Below, piece after piece: positions 33,563-43,186 of a stretch of DNA of 59,260 bases; positions within the stretch are counted from its first letter, which is position 1; each line of letters opens with the position of its first letter. The stretch lies in the NCBI RefSeq assembly GCF_004121075.1, contig NZ_RHLN01000022.1:1-59260 (forward strand). The letters are read 5' to 3'. Both the position numbers and the translations under genes were made by a program. This stretch comes from Lutibacter sp. HS1-25. Lineage in GTDB: Bacteria > Bacteroidota > Bacteroidia > Flavobacteriales > Flavobacteriaceae. Under the pieces are notes generated by a model. The model was not told where the DNA came from, searched no databases, and saw only the letters and a program-made list of their open reading frames with translations.

Positions 33563-34582
33563 TTACAAAACCGATTTAAATTGCTCTAAAAAGCGAACGT
33601 CGTTTTCGTAAAACATTCTAATATCCGGAATTTGGTATAACAACATTGCAATACGTTCAATACCCATTCCAAAGGCGTAACCCGAGTAAACTTCTGGGTC
33701 AATATTGGTATTTTTTAAAACATTAGGATCAACCATACCGCAGCCCATAATTTCTAACCAACCAGTACCTTTTGTAATTTTATAATCTGTTTCAGTTTCC
33801 AATCCCCAGTAAATATCTACTTCGGCACTTGGCTCTGTAAACGGGAAATATGATGGACGTAAACGAATCTTAGATTTACCAAACATTTCTTTGGTAAAAT
33901 ACAACAAGGTTTGTTTTAAATCGGCAAAAGAAACATCGGTATCAATGTATAAACCTTCAACCTGGTGAAAAATACAATGCGCACGTGCTGAAATATCTTC
34001 ATTTCTAAAAACACGACCCGGAGAAATAGTTCTAATAGGTGGTTTGTTATTTTCCATATAACGAACTTGCACGCTAGATGTGTGGGTTCTTAATAAAATA
34101 TCTGGATTTGTTTCAATAAAAAAGGTGTCTTGCATATCACGTGCTGGATGGTATTCTGGCAAGTTTAATGCTGTAAAATTATGCCAATCGTCTTCAATTT
34201 CTGGACCTTCAGAAACGGTAAATCCAATGCGTGAAAAAACATCAATAATTTTATTTCTCACCAATGATATAGGATGACGAGAGCCCAATTCAATTGGCTC
34301 AGCCGGACGCGTTAAATCGCCATAACCACCTTTTTGCTCGTTGGCATTTTCAAGGGTGTCTTTTAGCTGGTTAACTTTATCTTGTGCTAAATTTTTTAAA
34401 GTATTTAAAGCTTGTCCAAACTCTTTTCTTTCGGCTGGAGCTACGTTTTTAAATTCATCAAACAAATCGTTTAACAATCCTTTTTTGCTTAAAAACTTAA
34501 TTCTAAAAGTTTCAATTTCATCCTTGGTAGTAGCGTTAAATGCGCTTACTTCACCAATCAGTTCTTTTACTTTATCTAACAT
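33563..34582 (-). CDS. pheS: Phenylalanine-tRNA ligase alpha subunit
   Basis: 339 residues, usual length. The N-terminal coiled coil (about 1-90) is tRNA-binding. The class II core has motif 2, [22 protein letters not shown], and motif 3 near the end, [36 protein letters not shown] is the conserved entry to the active site. It works with the PheT beta subunit, which is not in this window. A -7 box, TAAATTTG, is at 34603-34610 on the minus strand. Confidence 0.97.
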   Translation of the reverse strand: MLDKVKELIGEVSAFNATTKDEIETFRIKFLSKKGLLNDLFDEFKNVAPAERKEFGQALNTLKNLAQDKVNQLKDTLENANEQKGGYGDLTRPAEPIELGSRHPISLVRNKIIDVFSRIGFTVSEGPEIEDDWHNFTALNLPEYHPARDMQDTFFIETNPDILLRTHTSSVQVRYMENNKPPIRTISPGRVFRNEDISARAHCIFHQVEGLYIDTDVSFADLKQTLLYFTKEMFGKSKIRLRPSYFPFTEPSAEVDIYWGLETETDYKITKGTGWLEIMGCGMVDPNVLKNTNIDPEVYSGYAFGMGIERIAMLLYQIPDIRMFYENDVRFLEQFKSVL

Positions 34583-34602
34583 TTTTCTATAAAATTAGGC
34601 TG

Positions 34603-34610
34603 CAAATTTA
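34603..34610 (-). promoter_or_regulatory. -7 element of pheS
   Basis: TAAATTTG on the minus strand; predicted start near 34599, leader about 17 nt. Confidence 0.4.
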
Positions 34611-34789
34611 CACAATTTTATTGTTAATAACTCATTTTGAAGTTGAATGATGAATCTACTTTTATTTAAATAGTTTTACACCAATGAAAGTTGATATAAT
34701 TTTGATTAAATTAGCCCTACTAAAACGTTTTAGAAGGTATTAAAATATGTTGTAATTACCTTTAAGATTGTTTTTTATAAACTATTGAA

Positions 34790-37700
34790 ATGACAAAAAA
34801 GTTACTACCCGATTTAAGAACTTACGAATTTGAAGATTTTAGGTTCAGTGAATTGATGCAAAACAGAATTAACAAGGTACTAATTGTTTGTTCTAACTAC
34901 GATTTTTATATGTTAGAGGAAGATGGTAGAATTGATGAACGTATTTTTTACGAATACACCTCATTAAATTTAAGATATCCTCCTAGTTTTATTCACGCAA
35001 ATTCACCTAAAAGAGCCATTGAAATTTTGGCTTCAGACAAGATAGACTTGGTTATTACTTGGCTCGATATTGGTAGTAATAAAGCTTTTGAAACTTCAAA
35101 ATTAATTAAAGAATCTTTTCCCGATGTGCCTATTGCTGCGTTAAGTCATTATTCCGCAGAGTTGCGTTTAAAGTTAGAAAGAACAAATGCCAGTTTTATA
35201 GATTTTGTATTTCATTGGAACGGTAATGTTGATATTTTTTTAGCCATTATCAAGTTAACTGAAGATAGCATGAATGCCGAAAATGATATCAATAAAACGG
35301 GGGTAAAAGCCATTTTATTGGTTGAAGATTCTTTGCGTTTTTACTCAAGATATTTACCCATAATTTATAAAATTATGCTGAAACAATCAGATTCTTTTAT
35401 GTCAGAAGGTTTAAATGAGCATAGAAAAATGATGTTGATGCGTGGGCGACCAAAAATTTTGTTGGCCACCAATTTTGAAGAAGGTAAGTTGTTGTTTGAT
35501 ACTTATAAAGATAATTTGTTGGGCGTAATTTCAGATGTTTCTTATTTTAAAGGTGGCAAAAGAGACCCAAAAGCCGGGTTTGAATTGTTAAAATATATTA
35601 GAACATTTGAGCGTTATTTTCCTGTTTTAATTCAGTCTTCAGATGAAAATAATGAACAATTTGCTTCAGAATTAAAAGGGAAATTTTTATACAAACATTC
35701 TAAAACTTTAGAAGAAGAGTTAAAAAACTATATCAACCGTTATTTTTCATTTGGAGAGTTCGAGTTTTGGGATCCTGTTCAAATGAAAGTGGTAGCAACG
35801 GCAAAAGATTTAACTGCTTTTCAAAAAGCATTAAATAGCATTTCTAATGATTCAATTATGTATCATGCCAAGCGCAGTGAATATTCAAAATGGTTAAAAT
35901 CCAGAGCGCTTTTTCCGTTGGCAAATTTATTTAGCAATGTAGAATATGACGATTTTTTAGATGCCAATGAGGCGCGTACTTTTTTGGTAAATGCCATAAA
36001 ATTGTATCGTGTTTTTAGGTCTAGAGGTGTTATTTCAAAATTCAACAAAAATAAATACGACGAATATTTAGGTTTTGCACGTATTGGTGATGGTGCTTTA
36101 GGTGGTAAAGGTAGGGGTTTGGCCTTTATAGATTCGTTTTTAAAACGTAATAAATTATTTAAAAAATTCGACGATGTTTTAATTTCAATTCCAAAAACAG
36201 TGGTTTTAAGTACCGATGTTTTTGATGAATTTATGGATACCCACAAACTGATACATTTTGTAGCAAATTGCGATAACGACGATGAAATTTTAAATCAATT
36301 TATTACCAAACCATTACCAACTTGGGTAGTTGATGATATTGAAGCCTTTTTAAAAGTCAATAAATCACCCATAGCGGTAAGGTCGTCAAGTGTATTAGAA
36401 GATTCTTTATACCAACCATTTGCAGGTATTTTTGCCACCTATATGTTGCCTCAAACAGAACCAAAGCAATTGTTAGTAATGGTTTGTAATGCCGTAAAAT
36501 CTGTTATGGCTTCGGCCTTTTTTTCGGCTAGTAAAATGTATTTAAAAACTACAGCACATAGTATTGAAGAAAGTAAAATGGCTGTAATTTTGCAAGAAGT
36601 TGTAGGTAAACAATATCAAGATGTTTATTATCCAAATATATCGGGTGTTGCCAGATCTATCAATTTTTACCCTATAGGCAATGAGTTGCCAAAAGAAGGT
36701 ATTGCAAATATTGCTTTGGGCTTGGGTGAAATGATTGTTGGGGGCGGACAAACATTGCGTTTTTCGCCTTATCATCCTAAAAAAATATTGCAATTGTCTA
36801 ATCCTGGAACAACGCAGCGTGATACACAACAGTATTTTTACGGATTAGATGTTGATCCAAATAGTTACTCGGTTTCAACCAATCAATCTATCAACAAAAA
36901 GAAAATTACCGTTCGAAAAGCTGAAAATCACGGATCACTAAAATTTGTAGCTTCTACCTACGATTTGCAAAATAACTCCATTAGACCAGGTGTTATGCAC
37001 AACGGAATTCGGGTAATTTCTTTCGACAATGTATTAAAATATGATACTTTTCCGCTTGCTGATATTTTAAAAAGTTTATTAAAAATAGGACAAAAAGAAA
37101 TGAGTAATCCTATTGAAATTGAATTTGCTGTAAAATTAGATGTGCCCGAGGGTAAAAGAAAAGAATTTAGTTTTTTACAAATTAGACCAATTGTTGAAAG
37201 TGTTGAATCTGTTGAAGAATTACCCGAAAATCTGGATATTTCAAAAACTATTATTTATTCAGAATCGGCTTTGGGTAACGGTAAATATGATGATTTATAT
37301 GATTTTGTTTATGTAAAACCAGATACATTTAATTCTGCAAATACAAGGCAAATTGCAGTGGCGGTAGAAGCCATAAATAAAAAATTTATTGCTCAAAATA
37401 AAAAGTACATTTTGGTTGGACCTGGCAGATGGGGTTCAAGCGATCCTTGGTTGGGGATTCCTGTTATTTGGCCTCAAATTTCATCAGCAAAAATAATTGT
37501 CGAATCTGGTTTAGATAATTTTAGAATTGATCCAAGTCAAGGAACACACTTTTTTCAAAATTTAACATCTTTTAAAGTTGGGTATTTAACCATAAATCCT
37601 TTTATAAATGATGGTTTTTTTGATGTTGAATATCTTAACCAACAAGAAGCAGTTTATGAAGATACCTTTTTAAGACACGTGCGTTTTAAAAATCCAATTA

Positions 37701-37819
37701 CGGTAATTATTGAGGGTAAAAATAGAAAAGCAGCTATTTTTAAAGAAGGTTTTGAAGTTAAGAATCTAAATTTTGAGGAAGAATCTTTTGATAAATATAC
37801 GTCTAATGGATATCTGTAG
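34790..37819 (+). CDS. PEP/pyruvate-binding (PEP synthase-like) protein with receiver-like N-terminus
   Basis: 1009 residues. The first about 330 look like two receiver-fold segments: one near 25-145 (VLIVCSNYDFYML, LVITWLDIG) and one near 170-320 (ILLVEDSLRFYSRYLPIIYKIM, GVISDVSYFKGG). The rest is a PEP-synthase/pyruvate phosphate dikinase ATP-grasp domain (about 425-820) with GDGALGGKGRGLAFI, IAVRSSSVLEDSLYQPFAGIFATYM and LGLGEMIVGGGQ. The mobile phospho-His domain and PEP-binding barrel of true PEP synthase (TSHA, GG) are not seen, so the normal PpsA reaction is unlikely. Its role may be a signalling kinase. Confidence 0.82.
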   Translation: MTKKLLPDLRTYEFEDFRFSELMQNRINKVLIVCSNYDFYMLEEDGRIDERIFYEYTSLNLRYPPSFIHANSPKRAIEILASDKIDLVITWLDIGSNKAFETSKLIKESFPDVPIAALSHYSAELRLKLERTNASFIDFVFHWNGNVDIFLAIIKLTEDSMNAENDINKTGVKAILLVEDSLRFYSRYLPIIYKIMLKQSDSFMSEGLNEHRKMMLMRGRPKILLATNFEEGKLLFDTYKDNLLGVISDVSYFKGGKRDPKAGFELLKYIRTFERYFPVLIQSSDENNEQFASELKGKFLYKHSKTLEEELKNYINRYFSFGEFEFWDPVQMKVVATAKDLTAFQKALNSISNDSIMYHAKRSEYSKWLKSRALFPLANLFSNVEYDDFLDANEARTFLVNAIKLYRVFRSRGVISKFNKNKYDEYLGFARIGDGALGGKGRGLAFIDSFLKRNKLFKKFDDVLISIPKTVVLSTDVFDEFMDTHKLIHFVANCDNDDEILNQFITKPLPTWVVDDIEAFLKVNKSPIAVRSSSVLEDSLYQPFAGIFATYMLPQTEPKQLLVMVCNAVKSVMASAFFSASKMYLKTTAHSIEESKMAVILQEVVGKQYQDVYYPNISGVARSINFYPIGNELPKEGIANIALGLGEMIVGGGQTLRFSPYHPKKILQLSNPGTTQRDTQQYFYGLDVDPNSYSVSTNQSINKKKITVRKAENHGSLKFVASTYDLQNNSIRPGVMHNGIRVISFDNVLKYDTFPLADILKSLLKIGQKEMSNPIEIEFAVKLDVPEGKRKEFSFLQIRPIVESVESVEELPENLDISKTIIYSESALGNGKYDDLYDFVYVKPDTFNSANTRQIAVAVEAINKKFIAQNKKYILVGPGRWGSSDPWLGIPVIWPQISSAKIIVESGLDNFRIDPSQGTHFFQNLTSFKVGYLTINPFINDGFFDVEYLNQQEAVYEDTFLRHVRFKNPITVIIEGKNRKAAIFKEGFEVKNLNFEEESFDKYTSNGYL

Positions 37820-37927
37820 TAATTGCTTAATATATAAAATTGAGTGCTTAAAAGCAGGTTAAAATCTGAATTTAATAAAATATAGATAAAATATTATCAA
37901 ATATTAAAAATATACACTTAAAATTAA

Positions 37928-37958
37928 TTGATAATCAATTTTAATAATAGTAATTTTG
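37928..37958 (+). promoter_or_regulatory. Promoter of gdhA
   Basis: TTG (37928-37930), 20 bp, then TAATTTTG (37951-37958): both Bacteroidota elements with normal spacing. Predicted start near 37962. A symmetric AATTGATAATCAATT (37926-37940) overlaps the -33 box and could be an operator. Confidence 0.55.
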
Positions 37959-37995
37959 TGTAACACTAAATTAATAACAACTAATTTATACCGCA

Positions 37996-39333
37996 ATGAA
38001 TGTAAAAGAAATATTAACAAATTTAGAAACAAAACATCCTGGAGAGAAAGAATATCTACAAGCTGTTCATGAAGTTTTAGAATCTATAGAGACCATTTAT
38101 AATGAAAATCCGCAATACGAATCTGCTAAAATTATAGAACGTTTAGTAGAACCAGATCGTATTTTAACATTTAGAATTTCTTGGGTTGATGATGCCGGAA
38201 ATGTTCAAGTAAATTTGGGTCATAGAGTACAATTTAACAACGCAATTGGTCCATACAAAGGCGGTATACGTTTACACCCAAGTGTAAATTTAAGTATTTT
38301 AAAATTTTTAGGGTTTGAACAAACTTTTAAAAATGCCTTAACTACTTTGCCAATGGGCGGTGGAAAAGGTGGTTCAGATTTTAACCCAAAAGGAAAATCG
38401 GATGCTGAAATTATGCGTTTTTGCCAAGCTTTTATGTTAGAATTGTGGCGTTTTATTGGTCCAAATACCGATGTACCTGCTGGTGATATTGGAACTGGAA
38501 GTAGAGAAATTGGATTTATGTATGGAATGTATAAAAAATTACAACAAGAAAATTCGGGTGTATTTACTGGTAAAGGTTTAAATTGGGGAGGAAGCTTAAT
38601 TAGACCAGAGGCTACAGGTTTTGGAGGAACGTATTTTACCAAAGAAATGTTAGAAACCAAAGGCGATACTTTTGAAGGTAAAATTGTTGCCTTATCTGGC
38701 TTTGGAAATGTAACTTGGGGTAGTGCTTTAAAAATTACCGAACTGGGTGGTAAAGTAGTTACCATTTCGGGTCCTGATGGTTATGTTTATGACGAAAAAG
38801 GATTGGATGCTGATAAAATTGATTACTTGTTGTTTTTAAGAGCTTCAAATAACGATGTTGTTGCGCCTTATGTTGATGAGTTTCCAGAGGCAAAATTTTA
38901 TCCAGGTGAAAAACCTTGGGGTGTAAAATGTGATATTGCGATGCCTTGTGCCATTCAAAATGAATTGAATGAAGAAGATGCTAAAAAATTAGTAGCAAAT
39001 GGAACCAAGTATGTTTCTGAAGTTTCTAATATGGGTTGTACGCCTGAAGCTATTGATGTGTTTCACAATGCAAAAATATTATATGCTCCTGGTAAAGCTG
39101 TAAATGCTGGTGGAGTAGCAGTTTCTGGTTTGGAAATGTCGCAAAACGCTATGAAATTAAACTGGACAAAAGATGAGGTTGATGCTAAATTACACCAAAT
39201 TATGCACTTAATTCACAATGCTTGTGTAAAGTATGGTACGCAAGATGATGGTTATGTAAACTATGTAAAAGGTGCAAATATTGCCGGATTTATAAAAGTA
39301 GCCGATGCTATGATGGATTTAGGAATTGTGTAA
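37996..39333 (+). CDS. gdhA: Glutamate dehydrogenase, NADP-type hexameric
   Basis: 445 residues, the bacterial GDH50 length. PYKGGIRLHPSVNLSILKFLGFEQTFKNALTTLPMGGGKGGSDFNPKGKSD holds the glutamate-binding and catalytic Lys residues. VALSGFGNVTWGSALKI is the dinucleotide loop. It makes glutamate from 2-oxoglutarate and ammonia, a main entry of nitrogen. NADP preference is from the family, not proven by residues. It is a single gene with a full promoter and a perfect terminator. Confidence 0.96.
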   Translation: MNVKEILTNLETKHPGEKEYLQAVHEVLESIETIYNENPQYESAKIIERLVEPDRILTFRISWVDDAGNVQVNLGHRVQFNNAIGPYKGGIRLHPSVNLSILKFLGFEQTFKNALTTLPMGGGKGGSDFNPKGKSDAEIMRFCQAFMLELWRFIGPNTDVPAGDIGTGSREIGFMYGMYKKLQQENSGVFTGKGLNWGGSLIRPEATGFGGTYFTKEMLETKGDTFEGKIVALSGFGNVTWGSALKITELGGKVVTISGPDGYVYDEKGLDADKIDYLLFLRASNNDVVAPYVDEFPEAKFYPGEKPWGVKCDIAMPCAIQNELNEEDAKKLVANGTKYVSEVSNMGCTPEAIDVFHNAKILYAPGKAVNAGGVAVSGLEMSQNAMKLNWTKDEVDAKLHQIMHLIHNACVKYGTQDDGYVNYVKGANIAGFIKVADAMMDLGIV

Positions 39334-39350
39334 AGTAATATAGATTTAAT

Positions 39351-39383
39351 AAAAAAGGGCTGCAAATTTGCAGCCCTTTTTTT
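39351..39383 (+). terminator. Terminator between gdhA and the repeat protein
   Basis: AAAAAAGGGCTGCAAA pairs perfectly with TTTGCAGCCCTTTTTT; it works for gdhA and for the convergent gene. Confidence 0.92.
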
Positions 39384-39401
39384 ATGATCTTTTGTTAGAA
39401 A

Positions 39402-39806
39402 TTACATTCCAATTAAACCCATTACTTTTTTCAAAATTTCAGGATTGTTTTTAATAAAATTCATTGCTGTTTTTGTCAACTCTGGATTTTTTAAAATGTA
39501 TTCCATTACTTTGTTTTTTGCAGTAGGATTTTTTGCAATTGCACTTGTAATTTGTTTTGTGGTTTCAGGATTGTTTTTTAAAAAATTTATTGTGGTATCA
39601 CGTAAATCCTTATTACCCAATAATTGCTCTTTTACTTTTGTTTGCACATCTGGTGTTTCAAACAAAGTTTGCATTTGTGTAATGCTTGCATCGCTTACAC
39701 TTGGTACTTTTATTTTTGTAGGCATAGTTGGCATTGTTTGCGCAGATACCATGCTTGTAAAACCAATAAAAAAGACAATTGATAAAATTGAAAGTGATTT
39801 TTTCAT
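39402..39806 (-). CDS. Small secreted protein with five 14-residue repeats
   Basis: 134 residues. A signal peptide (to about residue 23, ending in VSAQ) is followed by a linker and then five in-register 14-residue units, residues about 65-134: NKDLRDTTINFLKN, NPETTKQITSAIAK, NPTAKNKVMEYILK, NPELTKTAMNFIKN and NPEILKKVMGLIGM. The repeat pattern is N-P, charged residues, then a hydrophobic helix face, so it should form a short alpha solenoid. No family was recognised. It is a lone gene convergent with gdhA. Confidence 0.75.
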   Translation of the reverse strand: MKKSLSILSIVFFIGFTSMVSAQTMPTMPTKIKVPSVSDASITQMQTLFETPDVQTKVKEQLLGNKDLRDTTINFLKNNPETTKQITSAIAKNPTAKNKVMEYILKNPELTKTAMNFIKNNPEILKKVMGLIGM

Positions 39807-39935
39807 AAAATGATTTTTTAGTTATTAAGGTCGCAAAATACAACTATTATTGAAATTTTGAAGTAGTTATAGTTTAAAATAATGTTAATTGACTAAGAGT
39901 AAAGTAGTTTGTATTTTAAATAACAGATATTGATT

Positions 39936-39943
39936 TATATTTG
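39936..39943 (+). promoter_or_regulatory. -7 element of a leaderless dinB promoter
   Basis: TATATTTG ends 4 nt before the ATG at 39948, so transcription should begin at the start codon. Confidence 0.5.
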
Positions 39944-39947
39944 AATT

Positions 39948-41042
39948 ATGTTTGAAGGCATTCCAAATAAAAAAATTATTCACATTGATATGGACGCATT
40001 TTACGCTTCTGTAGAGCAATTAGATAACCCTGATTTAAGAGGGAAACCTATTGCTGTTGGTGGAGGTGAAGAGCGAGGTGTAATTGCAGCAGCCAGTTAC
40101 GAAGCTCGTAAATTTGGCGTACGATCGGCAATGAGTGGTGTGTTGGCAAAAAAGAATTGTCCGCACTTAATTTTTGTAAAGCCTAGATTTGAACGTTACA
40201 AAGAGATTTCAAAAAAAATCAGAGCCATTTTTAATGAATATACCAATTTGGTTGAACCTTTGTCTTTAGATGAAGCTTATTTGGATGTAACAGAAAATAA
40301 AAAAGGAAATCCTTCAGCAAGTTTAATAGCCAAAGAAATTAGACAACGCATTTTTGATGAATTGCATTTGAATGCTTCCGCAGGTATTTCAAACAGTAAA
40401 TTTGTGGCTAAAATTGCGTCGGATATTAACAAACCAAACGGACAAAAAACCATTCCGCCAGAAGAAGTAATTGCATTTTTAGAAGATTTGCCTATTGAAA
40501 AATTTTATGGAATAGGAAAAGTAACAACCATTAAAATGTACAATTTGGGTATTTTTAAAGGAAGCGATTTAAAACAAAAAACGGAAGCTTTTTTAATTGA
40601 ACATTTTAAAAATTCAGGCAGTCATTATTACCATATTGTTAGAGGAAATTTGCACAGCGAAGTAAAACCAAACAGAAAAAGAAAATCGGTTGCAGCTGAG
40701 CATACTTTTGTGCAAAATTTAACTTCGGAAGTGTTTATGCTTCAGAAGTTGGAAAAAATTTCAGAAGAATTGGAAAAACGATTAATCGCTTCAAAAGTAG
40801 CAGGAAAAACCATTACTTTAAAAATAAAATACAGCGATTTCACACTTCAAACACGCAGTAAAACCTTGCCCTATTTTGTAAAAGAAAAAGGAATATTGTT
40901 AGAAACAGCCAAAGAATTATTATATCAGGAAAAAATATTAAACTCCGTGCGATTGTTAGGTATTTCAGTCACAAATTTAAATATTCATTCAAAACAAAAA
41001 CCAGAAAAACCAATTAAAGTACAACTGAAACTGGAGTTTTGA
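39948..41042 (+). CDS. dinB: DNA polymerase IV
   Basis: 364 residues, the usual length for a Y-family polymerase. IIHIDMDAFYASVEQ holds the first catalytic Asp, and EPLSLDEAYLDVTEN the paired Asp-Glu. YGIGKVTTIKMYNLGI is the helix-hairpin-helix, and the little-finger domain is at about 240-350. It bypasses DNA lesions without proofreading. The last 105 bp with the stop are repeated at 43185-43292, marking an insertion behind the gene. Confidence 0.96.
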   Translation: MFEGIPNKKIIHIDMDAFYASVEQLDNPDLRGKPIAVGGGEERGVIAAASYEARKFGVRSAMSGVLAKKNCPHLIFVKPRFERYKEISKKIRAIFNEYTNLVEPLSLDEAYLDVTENKKGNPSASLIAKEIRQRIFDELHLNASAGISNSKFVAKIASDINKPNGQKTIPPEEVIAFLEDLPIEKFYGIGKVTTIKMYNLGIFKGSDLKQKTEAFLIEHFKNSGSHYYHIVRGNLHSEVKPNRKRKSVAAEHTFVQNLTSEVFMLQKLEKISEELEKRLIASKVAGKTITLKIKYSDFTLQTRSKTLPYFVKEKGILLETAKELLYQEKILNSVRLLGISVTNLNIHSKQKPEKPIKVQLKLEF

Positions 41043-41045
41043 TTT
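40938..41045 (+). repeat. 108-bp direct repeat, left copy (dinB 3' end)
   Basis: This is the native dinB tail; the right copy is at 43185-43292 with about four differences. The two copies enclose a ~2.1-kb cassette. Confidence 0.9.
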
Positions 41046-41106
41046 GCGAAATCACTATTTTTTTGTTTTTTAATTTACCTAATTAGGTATGATGTAACCT
41101 TACTTA

Positions 41107-41154
41107 TTTTACGGTTTTACCGTAAAATTGATTTATAGATATGTTGTAGTATTG
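41107..41154 (+). promoter_or_regulatory. Palindromic operator and -7-like element of the cassette
   Basis: TTTTACGGT and ACCGTAAAA (41107-41127) form a perfect palindrome. TAGTATTG (41147-41154) is a one-mismatch -7 element, which puts the palindrome centre at about -41. A second palindrome, ACCTAATTAGGT, lies just upstream near 41079-41090. Confidence 0.45.
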
Positions 41155-41178
41155 TGGTTAAATTGTAAATTTAAAAAT

Positions 41179-42631
41179 ATGAAAAAGAGACAAATGAAAA
41201 ATTATTTTAAAACAGGAATACTTTTAATAGGTATTTCGCTAATGCTATGGAATTGCCAAAAAGAAAATGAATTTCCTTTAGAAAGTTCAAGTACAGAAAT
41301 TTCTAAAGAAGAGTTATCCAAAAAAAAATCAGGCAAAGATGCTAATGAAATTAATAAAGCAAAACTATGGTTTGAGCAAAATAGTGAATTGAATGAGTTT
41401 AATATGCTGGAAGTTACCAAGACAATTGATTGGGAATATGCTTTTGTATCAAAAAAAAAATGGAAATGTAGCTATTGAAGTTCCTTTAATACTAAATGAG
41501 GATATAAATGTTGGTCATAAAGATTATCAAGAGTTAAAAACATTTAATAAATTGTTATTGATACCTTCAAAAAAAGACGTTGGTGAATACGAAAGTTTTA
41601 TTGTTAATATTTTACAATTTAATAGTTTAAAAGGTTTTAATAACAGGTCTTCTGAATTAAATTATTTTAAGATGCCTAAAAATTTTGACGGATTAATCAC
41701 TGTGATAGATAATAAGAATATTATTGTTGAAAGAAATAAATTTAAATTAAGTAAGTTAGTACAGCTCAATAATGAGAATAAAATTTTAAGAAAAGATTAC
41801 GATAAAAATACAGAATATACTTGTCTTCTTTATGGTGAATGGCAAAGTGATGGTACTTTTAAAGCAATGGGAATAGTAACTTGCTATGCCTCTGGAACAG
41901 GAGGTATAAATCCCCCAAATTATGCTGATTCAAATCCTGATGATTAAAGTGGACAAGGAGGAAGTGGGGGAACTAGTCCAGAAAACAATGGTTGTGGTTC
42001 TGGGTATATTCCAGGTCCTGATGGAGGTTGTATTCCTAAACCTGATAAAATTATTAATGAACTTACTGGTAAAGCATTGTGTGCTTATGAAAATCTTATT
42101 AAGTCTGGAATAGGAAATACTCATAATTTAATAACAGAGCTTTTTATTGAATTTGGTGAAGGAAATATTGGTGATGATGATCTTACATTTATAATGTCAG
42201 ATAATTTGCTTATTAATGTTGGTGGGAATACATATTGGGATAAAATTAATCCAAATCAATATGAAATTCATATTAACTCTAAACTTTTAAATACTTTGTC
42301 CTCAATTGAATATGCAGCGATAATTATACATGAGATTGCACATGCTTCATTAAAAAAACACTTTTATAATTCAAATGGAACATTTGAAGAATTGTATCAA
42401 AAGTATCTTGAATTGAATAACTTAGTAGATTATGGTCATAATATTATGGAAGATAGATTTATTAATAGAATGGCAACTGTTTTATATAATTATGACCCTA
42501 CAATTTTTCCATATTTTGATGATTATGTAATTTTAGCGTCTCAAGGTGTTTATGATTTACCGACTATTGATTATACATTATTAGAACAAATTAAAACAAT
42601 AGCAAGAACTAATGAAAAAATTTGTGAATAA
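41179..42631 (+). pseudogene. Broken lipoprotein with HExxH metalloprotease-like motif
   Basis: An N-terminal lipoprotein signal (MKNYFKTGILLIGISLMLWNCQKEN; lipid Cys in LWNCQ) opens the frame at 41179 or 41194. A run of ten A (41451-41460), where nine would keep the frame, shifts it after FVSKK. The second frame continues from NGNVAIEVPLILNEDINVG to the stop TAA at 41945-41947. After that stop the same frame goes on through SGQGGSGGTSPENNGCGSGYIPGPDGGC to IIHEIAHASLKKHF and ends at 42631. So two lesions break one gene of about 480 codons. HEIAH is the zinc protease motif. The family is not recognised. Confidence 0.75.
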
Positions 42632-43061
42632 AATTAAACGGTTTAAATATATTTTAGCCTCTGTTTTATTGATTATTGTTGTTTTAACAGCAGTTTATTT
42701 AAATCAAAAAAGAACTGAAATGTATGTCATTTTTGATAGTGATTTTTCAAATTGCACTAATGTTAAAGATTCTTATAAAAAAATGTTTTTTGTTGTTTGT
42801 GATGGAGATAAAACAATCCTTTTTTTAAAAAAAGACGATATTCCTTCAAAAACTAAAAATATAGGGTTCTTAAATAAATTAAATATAATTTCAACAGAAG
42901 AGTTGTTTGAAAAATTTTACAGCGAACCTTTTGAAAGTGATAAGAATAATCCTAAAAAAGTTAATATGTTTCTTATAATTAAAAATGAAACAAGTAAACA
43001 AATTGAAATTATCCCAGTGAGAATAATGCAAGATATATCTGGAGGTTACATAATCAATTAA
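42612..43061 (+). CDS. Small membrane-anchored protein of the cassette
   Basis: 149 residues. An N-terminal basic stretch and one membrane helix (about 12-30: YILASVLLIIVVLTAVYL) are followed by a small soluble domain with FFVVCDGDKTILFLKKDDIP. It overlaps the end of the broken protease-like gene by 20 bp in another frame, so the two were co-translated. It may be an accessory or immunity partner of that lipoprotein; only position supports this. Base composition is more AT-rich than in dinB and its neighbours. Confidence 0.65.
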   Translation: MKKFVNKIKRFKYILASVLLIIVVLTAVYLNQKRTEMYVIFDSDFSNCTNVKDSYKKMFFVVCDGDKTILFLKKDDIPSKTKNIGFLNKLNIISTEELFEKFYSEPFESDKNNPKKVNMFLIIKNETSKQIEIIPVRIMQDISGGYIIN

Positions 43062-43134
43062 CCAAAATTCACTTTATAAAGTGAAAAAAATCAACAAGAA
43101 TCTTAGGTTAAAATGCAAACAACAACATATGTAA

Positions 43135-43186
43135 AAAACAGCAACATAAGTACAAATTATAAAACTTGTACTTATGTTGCTGTTTT
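43135..43186 (+). terminator. Long perfect hairpin at the right edge of the cassette
   Basis: A 21-bp perfect stem (43135-43155 with 43166-43186) encloses a 10-nt loop. The core of the left arm is AACAGCAACATAAGTACAA. It starts with A and ends with TTTT, fit for a two-way terminator, and its last two bases meet the start of the dinB repeat. It may also be a trace of the insertion. Confidence 0.7.

Noticed and set aside
35863..36246. 127-codon minus-strand frame inside the PEP-synthase-like gene
   Set aside because: Shadow ORF within a clear coding region.
37926..37940. FNR site before gdhA (AATTGATAATCAATT)
   Set aside because: The half-sites TTGAT and ATCAA are 1 bp apart instead of 4, and the element overlaps the -33 box; it may be an operator but not an FNR box.
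38220..38765. 181-codon minus-strand frame inside gdhA
   Set aside because: Antisense shadow of a well-conserved gene; no family features.
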